Positions 8,701-15,430 of a DNA stretch of 64,000 bases are shown in pieces. The stretch is from Mucilaginibacter gossypiicola (lineage in GTDB: Bacteria; Bacteroidota; Bacteroidia; Sphingobacteriales; Sphingobacteriaceae), in the NCBI RefSeq assembly GCF_900110105.1, contig NZ_FOCL01000021.1, positions 1 to 64,000 of the forward strand, read 5' to 3'. Position 1 is the stretch's first letter, and each line of letters opens with the position of its first letter. The notes under the pieces were generated by a model. It ran no database searches. It saw nothing but the letters and a program-made list of their open reading frames with translations, and was not told where the DNA came from. The translations under genes were made by a program, and so were the position numbers.

Positions 8701-9780
8701 TTATTTAATTGAGTTACCATATCCCACAACCAGCACCGATAGTATAATGACTGCTATACCGGCTATTACCGTTGCGAATGCTTTTTTACTTACACCTTTC
8801 CACTCTTTAAGCACGAGGCCCCATGTATTGGCTATCAGGATAATGAAAGCCATGTGCAATATCCACGAACTTGCGCCGTTACCCATTTTGCTTTCGCCCA
8901 TGCCATAAAAAAAGAACTGTAAAAACCACGTTGTACCCGCCAACGCTGCAAACAGGTAGTTTTTAAGTAACGGCGTTTTTTTATCGGTATAATTATCAAA
9001 CGTTTTGTTGCGGGCGTTCAATATCATACACCATATAAAGTTGGTTGTTAGGCCCCCCCAAAGTATAATGATATAGGTTACATTGTTGGCGTACAGAAAA
9101 TTACCCTGGCCCGGATGGCCTGCCTGCCATGCATGATTGGCCGTATCGGCCATGGTTTTACCGGCCTCGATACCGAAGTTGAAGCATGCACTCAATATGC
9201 CGGATACTATGGCTACTACTATACCCAAACCAAAGCGGTAATCCTTATTTTCCTGTGCTATGGTTTTATCTGCCGATAGCTCTTTTTCTTTCATTGTGCC
9301 GGCTTTGCCGCATATGATAATGCCTACAACGCAAAGTAAAATGCCTAATAAAACTGCTTGTCCCCATTGGGTATGCAACATCAGCGTAAAAGTGTCTTTC
9401 CCTTCCTTCGGGAAAAAATCATAATACACCGATGGGATTATCGATCCAAAAACCGAACATAGTCCAAGTATAATAGTGCTTCCTAATGATACACCTAAAT
9501 AGCGTACCCCTAAGCCATAGGTTAAACCACCAATGCCCCATAACAAACCCATAAGGTATGTCCAACCAAGGGTTGCAGTATCCGTATGGCTTATAATATC
9601 GGCAAAGCCTGGTATGGTTAACCATGCCGCAAGTGGCGGTACAAGGAGCCATGAAAAAATGCCGCCTACTATCCAGTAGCTTTCCCAGGCCCAGCCTTTT
9701 ATTTTTTTGTAGGGGATGTAAAAGCTCCCCGAAGCAAAGCCACCGATAAAATGAAAGATGACTCCTAAAATTATTTGCAT
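8701..9780 (-). CDS. rhaT: L-rhamnose/proton symporter
   Basis: 359 residues with about ten hydrophobic segments across the whole chain. The N-terminal G-V-I-F-H-F-I-G-G-F-A-S-G-S-F-Y-I-P and the long central loop rich in Lys and Glu match RhaT of the drug/metabolite transporter superfamily; E. coli RhaT is slightly shorter. It would import L-rhamnose across the inner membrane, coupled to protons. It is the first gene of the rhamnose operon and diverges from the gluconokinase-like gene across a 218-bp spacer that holds a family B palindrome. No AraC- or LacI-type regulator of the operon is visible nearby. Confidence 0.9.
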   Translation of the reverse strand: MQIILGVIFHFIGGFASGSFYIPYKKIKGWAWESYWIVGGIFSWLLVPPLAAWLTIPGFADIISHTDTATLGWTYLMGLLWGIGGLTYGLGVRYLGVSLGSTIILGLCSVFGSIIPSVYYDFFPKEGKDTFTLMLHTQWGQAVLLGILLCVVGIIICGKAGTMKEKELSADKTIAQENKDYRFGLGIVVAIVSGILSACFNFGIEAGKTMADTANHAWQAGHPGQGNFLYANNVTYIIILWGGLTTNFIWCMILNARNKTFDNYTDKKTPLLKNYLFAALAGTTWFLQFFFYGMGESKMGNGASSWILHMAFIILIANTWGLVLKEWKGVSKKAFATVIAGIAVIILSVLVVGYGNSIK

Positions 9781-9868
9781 ATTCTCTAATTAGTTTATAT
9801 TGGTAAGGCTAATGTAGATAATATAAATGCCGGAACTGTCCTTTGCTGTCATGGATGTGACTGTTGAC

Positions 9869-9957
9869 TGTCTGAACTCGAATTTGAAGAATTTATAGAA
9901 TGGATAGAATATGAACTTCAATAAATTCTTCCTATTCGTTTAATTCCGGTTCAGACA
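9869..9957. repeat. Palindromic repeat family B, copy 1
   Basis: The terminal arms TGTCTGAACTCGAATT and AATTCCGGTTCAGACA are inverted repeats with two mismatches. The interior is AT-rich, with GAATTTAT and AATAAATTC. A second copy is at 23580-23672. It occupies much of the divergent rhaT/kinase spacer. Confidence 0.8.
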
Positions 9958-9998
9958 ATCCCGGTTCTGTTTATTATTTTGGCGTCAAATACATCACC

Positions 9999-11492
9999 AT
10001 GCAGGCATATATTTTAGGGATTGATATTGGCACCGGCAGTACTAAGGCCGTAGCTATAAGTTTAACGGGCGACCCCCTGGGCACAATATCCAATCATTAC
10101 CCGATTAACAGCCCCGAACCCGGCTATAGCGAACAGGACCCGCTGTTGATATGGGATGCTTTTGTAAAATGCCTTGCAGGTATTACCAGCAAATTGGGGG
10201 CAGTTCCGCAGGCCGTAAGCCTGAGCAGCGCTATGCACAGCATTATTCCGGTTGATGAAAATGGAGAAGCATTGCTGCCTATGATGACCTGGGCCGATGC
10301 CCGGAGCGAGAACATTGCGCAGGCGTTAAGAAAAACAGGGCAGGGCGCATCGTTATATCATAATTGCGGTACCGCTATCCATGCTATGTCGCCATTAAAT
10401 AAATTGCTTTGGCTGCGTGAAAATCGAAGCGATGTTTTTGAGGTCGCGCATAAATTTATTTCGATAAAAGAGTTTATCTGGTTCAGGCTTTTTGGTGTTT
10501 TTGAGGTGGATTATTCTATTGCCTCTGCAACCGGACTGTTTGATATTGTTAAAAAGGAATGGAATGAAGAGGCTATGACCGTAACGGGCATTACAACCTC
10601 AAAGTTATCTACCCCGGTTAATACAACTTATTATCGTAATGGCATCAAGCCGGAAGTTGTTTCGTTAACCGGTATTAATGCCGATACGCCGTTTGTAGTG
10701 GGAGCAAGTGATGGCGCTTGCGCTAATTTAGGCAGTCACACCACCGGCCCTGATGTGGCAGCACTTACTATTGGTACCAGCGGCGCAGTACGCATTACCA
10801 GCCCGAAGCCGGTTTACAATTACGATGCGATGGTTTTTAATTACCTGCTCGATGAGCAAACTTATGTTTGCGGCGGAGCAGTAAACAACGGTGGCATAGC
10901 GGTAAACTGGTTGCTCAAAAACTTTTTACAAAAGGAAAACCTAACCGCTGCAGATTATGATGATTTATTTGCTGAAATAGCATCTGTACCAGCCGGAAGC
11001 AATGGATTGATATTTTTACCTTATTTATACGGCGAACGCGCGCCGCTTTGGGATACCAAAACCAGTGGTACATTTTTTAACATAAAACCGGCACACACCC
11101 GCTCTCACTTTTTACGTGCGGGGCTTGAAGGAATTTGCTTTGCGCTGAACGATGTGCTTAAAACATTGGAAGATGCTTCCGGAGAGATTGTGCAGGTAAA
11201 CATCAGTGGAGGTTTTACCAGTTCGGCGGTATGGACACAAATACTGGCTGATATCACAGGTAAAAGACTGGCCGTGCTTCAGTCTGAAGATTCATCAGCA
11301 CTGGGTGCTATTTATCTCGCTGCGCGGGTATTGCATCCTGAAAATTATGATGTGCTCACCAGGGTTGAACAACAGGATTTTATCGAACCTGATACTAAAA
11401 ACCATGAAGTTTACAGCAAGATGTTCCCGGTATTTAAAAAGTTGTATAACGATTTAAAGGAGAGCATGCATTTGGCAGATGAATGGATGTGA
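9999..11492 (+). CDS. FGGY carbohydrate kinase, probable gluconokinase
   Basis: 497 residues of the FGGY kinase fold: G-I-D-I-G-T-G-S-T-K-A at the N-terminus, substrate-region W-A-D-A-R near residue 93, the ATP-site I-G-T-S-G-A-V-R near 260, and I-S-G-G-F-T-S-S-A-V-W near 405. The S-S-A-M-H-S and A-M-S-P-L-N-K-L segments are more typical of gluconokinases than of xylulokinases. It would phosphorylate gluconate (or another polyol or sugar acid) at the expense of ATP. It is transcribed alone, away from the rhamnose operon. The specificity is inference; xylulokinase is the main alternative. Confidence 0.78.
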   Translation: MQAYILGIDIGTGSTKAVAISLTGDPLGTISNHYPINSPEPGYSEQDPLLIWDAFVKCLAGITSKLGAVPQAVSLSSAMHSIIPVDENGEALLPMMTWADARSENIAQALRKTGQGASLYHNCGTAIHAMSPLNKLLWLRENRSDVFEVAHKFISIKEFIWFRLFGVFEVDYSIASATGLFDIVKKEWNEEAMTVTGITTSKLSTPVNTTYYRNGIKPEVVSLTGINADTPFVVGASDGACANLGSHTTGPDVAALTIGTSGAVRITSPKPVYNYDAMVFNYLLDEQTYVCGGAVNNGGIAVNWLLKNFLQKENLTAADYDDLFAEIASVPAGSNGLIFLPYLYGERAPLWDTKTSGTFFNIKPAHTRSHFLRAGLEGICFALNDVLKTLEDASGEIVQVNISGGFTSSAVWTQILADITGKRLAVLQSEDSSALGAIYLAARVLHPENYDVLTRVEQQDFIEPDTKNHEVYSKMFPVFKKLYNDLKESMHLADEWM

Positions 11493-11544
11493 AATCAGAA
11501 TGTCGTCCTGCCAAATTATAAAAGGTGGTAAAGTTTAAAATGGG

Positions 11545-11615
11545 TGTCATGCTGAGCCTGTCGAAGCATAGCGGGCGGGCCTCTACGCGCTCGCCTTCGA
11601 CAAGCTCAGGGTGAC
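11545..11615. repeat. Palindromic repeat family F (GTCATGCTGAGCCTGTCGAA type)
   Basis: The inverted arms GTCATGCTGAGCCTGTCGAA and TTCGACAAGCTCAGGGTGAC enclose about 30 bases. The motif is widespread in intergenic DNA of many bacteria. It lies between the convergent kinase and PAP2-like genes, where it could act as a bidirectional terminator structure. Confidence 0.75.
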
Positions 11616-11694
11616 CAGTCCCTTTTTGTTTAATGTCGTTCTTCTTTCAGAGTCCACTGGATTTAAACATTCAGGATGACGGTTTATGATATAA

Positions 11695-12333
11695 TCATTC
11701 CAATCCCAACCACTTTGCCAATCTCCAGCATCCATACACAATAACAGGTGCAGCCAATACATCAATGGTATAGTGGATGTGCTGTATCAGCAGCATTATT
11801 ACCAACAATAGTGCTGCAATTAAAGCTATTATTTTGTCCGTGCGCTTTTGCAAGTGCAGGTACACTAATACCATAGTTGCCGTATGGCCCGAAAAAAACA
11901 GGTCTTTAGTGATAAAGGTGTGGCCGTAAAAAACGCTCGTGCTTGGATCAATCAATGGAACAAGGCCAACGGGCGGATTAAGTTTAACCAGGCTTATGGT
12001 AACAAAACGGGCTATACATACTAAATTCAGCGTCCAAATGTAACTGATACATACCTTTGGATTATACAATCCACGCCACATCATGAGCAGGCCCATACCC
12101 CAGATAAGTATAAAAATCGGAACCGAAAGATCGTAAGATGGCAAATGAGCCAATATCCAATCATGTAATACAACGCCATCTGTGCGGCGTTCGATATGCT
12201 TAAAAAAGGTGGGCAGCAGGTTAATGATGATGACTATGACAATGGTAGCACTCAATAGCTTGAGCCTGCTGGCTTTTGTGCTATAGGCGCTTTGCCAAAG
12301 TTGTTTTATATGATACAGGGGCTGTAAATTCAA
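11695..12333 (-). CDS. PAP2-related membrane protein (sphingomyelin-synthase-like PAP2_C)
   Basis: 212 residues with about five to six membrane segments. The conserved S-G-H-T-A-T-M and H-I-H-Y-T-I-D-V-L-A-A motifs carry the two catalytic histidines and Asp of the PAP2_C group, which includes sphingomyelin synthases. It probably transfers or removes a lipid head-group phosphate at the inner membrane. Sphingobacteria make sphingolipids, so a role in head-group metabolism is plausible but unproven. The best start is a TTG at 12333, because no in-frame ATG is available before residue 80. It is divergent from the MerC gene. Confidence 0.8.
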   Translation of the reverse strand: MNLQPLYHIKQLWQSAYSTKASRLKLLSATIVIVIIINLLPTFFKHIERRTDGVVLHDWILAHLPSYDLSVPIFILIWGMGLLMMWRGLYNPKVCISYIWTLNLVCIARFVTISLVKLNPPVGLVPLIDPSTSVFYGHTFITKDLFFSGHTATMVLVYLHLQKRTDKIIALIAALLLVIMLLIQHIHYTIDVLAAPVIVYGCWRLAKWLGLE

Positions 12334-12439
12334 TTGCGTTTTTCTATGTAAGGCCGCAAAAATACGGTTTGCTGATTAATATTAAGTAATTGTCAGGTGT
12401 TTGTTAATTTAATACGCGCAAATATGCATAATGAAAACA

Positions 12440-12458
12440 AATGCAATTTAGTTGCATT
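12440..12458. promoter_or_regulatory. Putative Fur/Zur-family operator upstream of merC-like gene
   Basis: AATGCAATTTAGTTGCATT is a perfect 7-bp inverted repeat around a 5-bp centre, the size and form of a Fur-superfamily box. It ends 20 bases before the MerC start codon, and a Bacteroidota-type -7 element, TATATTTG, lies at 12467-12474. A Fur-family regulator is encoded two genes downstream. Binding is inferred. Confidence 0.6.
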
Positions 12459-12478
12459 AACTTATTTATATTTGCATC

Positions 12479-12898
12479 ATGGATTTTCAAAAGCTTTCGC
12501 CCAGGCTGGATAATATCGGTATTACCGCTTCAACGCTTTGTGCCGTTCATTGTGCAGTAGTGCCTTTGTTGTTTACCAGTTTGCCGCTGGTTGGTCTTGG
12601 GTTTTTAGCCAATGCCTGGGTAGAGTGGGGGATGATCATTTTTGCACTGGCTATAGGCATTTATTCTATTGGCTTGTCATATAAACGTACTCATCATCGG
12701 TTGGTGCCGTTAATGATGCTGGTATTGGGTTTTGCCATCATTATGGGCGGGCATGCGTTCGCGACGACAGGAAAAATGGAAGCTATGATAGTTCCTTTTG
12801 GCGGCTTGATGATAGCCGCCGCGCATTATGTAAACTACAGGTATACCGGTGCCTGCAATCATGATCATAAAACATATAAACTTAAAAAAGTTGAATAA
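12479..12898 (+). CDS. MerC-domain inner membrane protein
   Basis: 139 residues with four hydrophobic segments. The first contains L-C-A-V-H-C-A-V-V-P, the Cys pair typical of MerC-domain proteins, and the C-terminal tail has C-N-H-D-H. In Bacteroidota, MerC-domain proteins are common beside Fur-type regulators and are thought to act in metal handling rather than mercury resistance; no mer genes are present here. A palindromic operator-like sequence and a TATATTTG box lie just upstream. If that box is used, the transcript would start almost at the ATG. The stop overlaps the start of the next small gene (TAATG), indicating translational coupling. Confidence 0.8.
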   Translation: MDFQKLSPRLDNIGITASTLCAVHCAVVPLLFTSLPLVGLGFLANAWVEWGMIIFALAIGIYSIGLSYKRTHHRLVPLMMLVLGFAIIMGGHAFATTGKMEAMIVPFGGLMIAAAHYVNYRYTGACNHDHKTYKLKKVE

Positions 12899-13047
12899 TG
12901 GATAAGCGCCACAGGAAATTCTTTTACGCATTTTTGCTGTTTAATTGCTTTTTAAGCCCGGCTTGTAATCATGAAAAGCATAACAGTGGGGTGCCGGACC
13001 ATCATACTAAGCCAATAAAAAATACCGTTATAAAAGCCGGCAACTAA
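12898..13047 (+). CDS. 49-residue His-rich putative lipoprotein
   Basis: A small gene that overlaps the MerC stop by one base in TAATG. The product begins with basic residues M-D-K-R-H-R-K, has a hydrophobic stretch F-F-Y-A-F-L-L-F-N-C-F-L and a lipobox-like L-S-P-A-C, then a short mature part rich in His (H-E-K-H, D-H-H). That is the shape of a metal-binding periplasmic lipoprotein of only about 26 mature residues. I know no named family for it. The overlap with merC, the His content and the Fur-type gene that follows suggest a role in zinc or another metal. Whether the Cys is lipidated is uncertain because the lipobox is not ideal. Confidence 0.6.
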   Translation: MDKRHRKFFYAFLLFNCFLSPACNHEKHNSGVPDHHTKPIKNTVIKAGN

Positions 13048-13109
13048 TGGCGAATATTATACGTACCATTATTAAATTAGCGGCCTTATAATTATTACCT
13101 GATTAATAC

Positions 13110-13556
13110 ATGACACAAACCCGGGATATACATCATTTTGAGCACCTGCTTGATAAGCATCACCTGAAAAAAACTGCGCCAAGATTACGGGTTTTATCGA
13201 TGATGTCATCAAGGCATACAGCTACCTCACAGCCCGACCTGGAGAGCCTGATGCATGATATAGACAGGGTTACCCTTTATCGTATTCTCAACGCTTTTGA
13301 AGAAAAAGGCATTATCCATAAGGTTTTTGATCTGAACGGTACGGCAAATTATGCGCTGTGTTCGTCAAACTGTAACGAGCATGATCATCATGATGAGCAC
13401 CTGCATTTTAATTGTACCCAGTGCAAAAATGTATATTGCCTTAATGATATGAACCTGCCTGCTATAAACCTGCCTGCAGGTTTTGAACCACATGGCTTTA
13501 CTTTGTATGCTCATGGCTTATGCCCTAAGTGCAGTAAAAAGGCGGTGAAGAAATGA
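13110..13556 (+). CDS. Fur-family transcriptional regulator, Zur-like
   Basis: 148 residues. The winged-helix part includes D-R-V-T-L-Y-R-I-L-N-A-F-E-E-K-G-I-I-H-K. The dimerisation and metal part has a His cluster (N-E-H-D-H-H-D-E-H-L-H-F) and two Cys pairs, C-T-Q-C with a following Y-C and C-P-K-C, forming the structural zinc site of Fur/Zur proteins. The MerC and His-rich neighbours and the palindrome at 12440 favour a zinc-responsive repressor that autoregulates this group; iron or manganese sensing cannot be excluded. Its TGA overlaps the amidase ATG (ATGA), so the two are translationally coupled. Confidence 0.88.
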   Translation: MTQTRDIHHFEHLLDKHHLKKTAPRLRVLSMMSSRHTATSQPDLESLMHDIDRVTLYRILNAFEEKGIIHKVFDLNGTANYALCSSNCNEHDHHDEHLHFNCTQCKNVYCLNDMNLPAINLPAGFEPHGFTLYAHGLCPKCSKKAVKK

Positions 13557-14362
13557 GATACATCGCTTTCTTAGGGATGATTGTCCTGGTATTCTGGTTT
13601 CAAAATTCATTCGCGCAGCAAAAAGATACTATCCCGGCTGTTACTACCTTTAAGTTTAAAACAGTTATCATTGATGCCGGACACGGAGGTAAAGATGCAG
13701 GTGCGCGCGGCTCACATTCGTTTGAGAAAAATGTAACATTGTCTATAGCCCTGAAGCTTAAGGCCGCGCTTGATACAGCTATTACCGATGTTAAGTCCAT
13801 CCTTACCCGTACCGATGATACCTTTATCCCGCTAAACCAGCGCTCGGCTATTGCCAATCAAAATCATGGTAACCTGTTTATATCTATTCACTGCAACTCA
13901 TCGCCTGAGGGCACTGCCGCCCGTGCACATAAACAAAAAGGGGTGTTGTTGCTGGTATATGGTTTCCACCGCCTTAAGGAACAGGAAGAGGCCGTACGTG
14001 AAAATGCTTCTATTTTTCAGGAGAAGGATTATAAGCAGAACTATGAAAGTTATGATGAAAGTGATCCTTCAAACCTGATCGTACTGAATGCTTATATCCA
14101 AAAATATCGCAAGCAAAGTATCCGTTTCGGCGATCTGCTCGATGATGAGTTCACCGGGGTAGATGGCCGCGAGAGTAATGGCGTTAAAGAGCAGGGCGTA
14201 CTGGTGCTGGCCCACAGCGCTATGCCGGCCGTGCTGATAGAAACCGGTTTTATCAATAATCCGGAAGAGGAAGAATACCTTAATTCGGACGAAGGGCAGC
14301 ACCAAATTGTAATGTCGATCATCAGGGCACTAAGGAATTACAGGAAGGCGATAGGGTCGTAA
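13553..14362 (+). CDS. Secreted N-acetylmuramoyl-L-alanine amidase (AmiC type)
   Basis: 269 residues with a signal peptide ending near N-S-F-A-Q-Q. The amidase_3 zinc ligands are visible: His44 in I-D-A-G-H-G-G-K-D-A-G, Glu58 in S-F-E-K-N, and the His of F-I-S-I-H-C-N. The catalytic Glu is in V-L-I-E-T-G-F-I-N. It would cleave the amide bond between MurNAc and the stem peptide in the periplasm, as in daughter-cell separation or recycling. It has no SPOR or LysM domain. The 4-base overlap with the Fur-type gene is notable, since amidases of this class are zinc enzymes and so could share metal-responsive transcription. Confidence 0.9.
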   Translation: MRYIAFLGMIVLVFWFQNSFAQQKDTIPAVTTFKFKTVIIDAGHGGKDAGARGSHSFEKNVTLSIALKLKAALDTAITDVKSILTRTDDTFIPLNQRSAIANQNHGNLFISIHCNSSPEGTAARAHKQKGVLLLVYGFHRLKEQEEAVRENASIFQEKDYKQNYESYDESDPSNLIVLNAYIQKYRKQSIRFGDLLDDEFTGVDGRESNGVKEQGVLVLAHSAMPAVLIETGFINNPEEEEYLNSDEGQHQIVMSIIRALRNYRKAIGS

Positions 14363-14415
14363 TCTTTAAGAGACCATTTAAATTTGGTGATATAGTTCAC
14401 AGGCAGCTAATACTT

Positions 14416-14545
14416 CATTGCCGTTGGTTTTAACCAACGGAATAATGAGCAAGGGTAAGAGGGCTTTAGCCCAATCCTCATGTATAATTAGGCTAAAGCC
14501 AAGGCTTCTCAGCTTTTTACCGTTGGTTAAAACCAACGGCAATGA
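14416..14545. repeat. Composite palindromic repeat family E
   Basis: Outer copies of CCGTTGGTTTTAACCAACGG (14421-14440) and its reverse complement (14520-14539), each a palindrome in itself, sit within CATTG/CAATG ends. Inside are GGGCTTTAGCCC and TAGGCTAAAGCC. The stretch lies between the convergent amidase and FHA genes and contains no gene. Confidence 0.8.
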
Positions 14546-14610
14546 ATCTTTTGTATTTTTAAACAGCTTTTGAGACTTAAAGCAGAACGAACAACGCTAA
14601 AAGTTGTTAT

Positions 14611-15405
14611 TTAACGCTCTGCCACCGTACTATACAAAAACACCGCCGATTCCCCCAATATCACCTGGTCGCCTTCATTTAAAGGGTGACCTATCTGGGT
14701 GGAATTAAGTTTGATCATTTTGCCATCGGCAGCTATATGGATCTTGGTTTTGTTGCGCGGGGGGACACCACCTTCATCGGCAAAGATCATGAAGCGTTCG
14801 CTTTCGGCATCCCATTCAATATGGGCATGTTGTCTGCTGATGTATTTATTACTGTCATCCCTGCTTTCTCCCGGAAAAACCAACTGATTAAGCCTGAACG
14901 AACCATTTTCGGTAACCGCCTTTTTATCCCTGCCGATATTGAGCTTAGGGTCGGTAGCTTTGATCAGGTATTCTTCTTTTTCGGCCTCACCGCTCAGTAT
15001 CCGTAAATAGGCTGTAAAGGAGGCTGCATTATGGGCAACCTGCTTACGGGTGTTCATGACAAAAGCTACGTCCAGGTCGTGCATCCTTCTGGCATCTGCC
15101 GGAAACTGCTCCGTGAATTCAACATCAAGTGTCCAATCCGGAGGTAAGTTAATGGCAAAATCGTCGGCTATTTTTTGAACTTCGTTTTTGAATAGCTGTT
15201 TATCGTGCACATAAACTGCCCCTTCGTAGATAGACTTGTCATCAGCATCGGAAGCTATAAAAAGTTTCAACTCTTTGATATGGCCGCCTTCGCCACCTTC
15301 TATCTTTTGCAGCGATTCTTTTATGAAACGTAGTATTGCTTCGCGCAAGCTTTTTACATCCCAGGGTTGCTTTTCGCCGCTTCTTTTAAATAAACTAAAT
15401 GCCAT
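14611..15405 (-). CDS. FHA-domain protein with FhaA-like layout
   Basis: 264 residues, no signal peptide, cytoplasmic. Residues about 146-260 form an FHA domain with N-I-G-R (Arg159), I-S-R-Q-H-A-H (Ser190, Arg191, His193) and N-K-T-K at 218, so the phosphothreonine-binding residues are present. The first 120 residues form a separate alpha/beta domain that weakly recalls the N-terminal domain of mycobacterial FhaA; that resemblance is my inference. A good ribosome site (AAAGGAAAG) precedes the ATG. It is the last gene of the kinase/phosphatase/wall operon, 25 bases after the SEDS-PBP gene, and is the likely reader of kinase-phosphorylated threonines on the wall machinery. Confidence 0.85.
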   Translation of the reverse strand: MAFSLFKRSGEKQPWDVKSLREAILRFIKESLQKIEGGEGGHIKELKLFIASDADDKSIYEGAVYVHDKQLFKNEVQKIADDFAINLPPDWTLDVEFTEQFPADARRMHDLDVAFVMNTRKQVAHNAASFTAYLRILSGEAEKEEYLIKATDPKLNIGRDKKAVTENGSFRLNQLVFPGESRDDSNKYISRQHAHIEWDAESERFMIFADEGGVPPRNKTKIHIAADGKMIKLNSTQIGHPLNEGDQVILGESAVFLYSTVAER

Positions 15406-15430
15406 TTGCTCTTTCCTTTCTGCTTAAACA

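Noticed and set aside
12479..12898. Mercury resistance by MerC
   Set aside because: No merR, merA, merT or merP genes are present; the domain is widespread in Bacteroidota beside Fur-type regulators.
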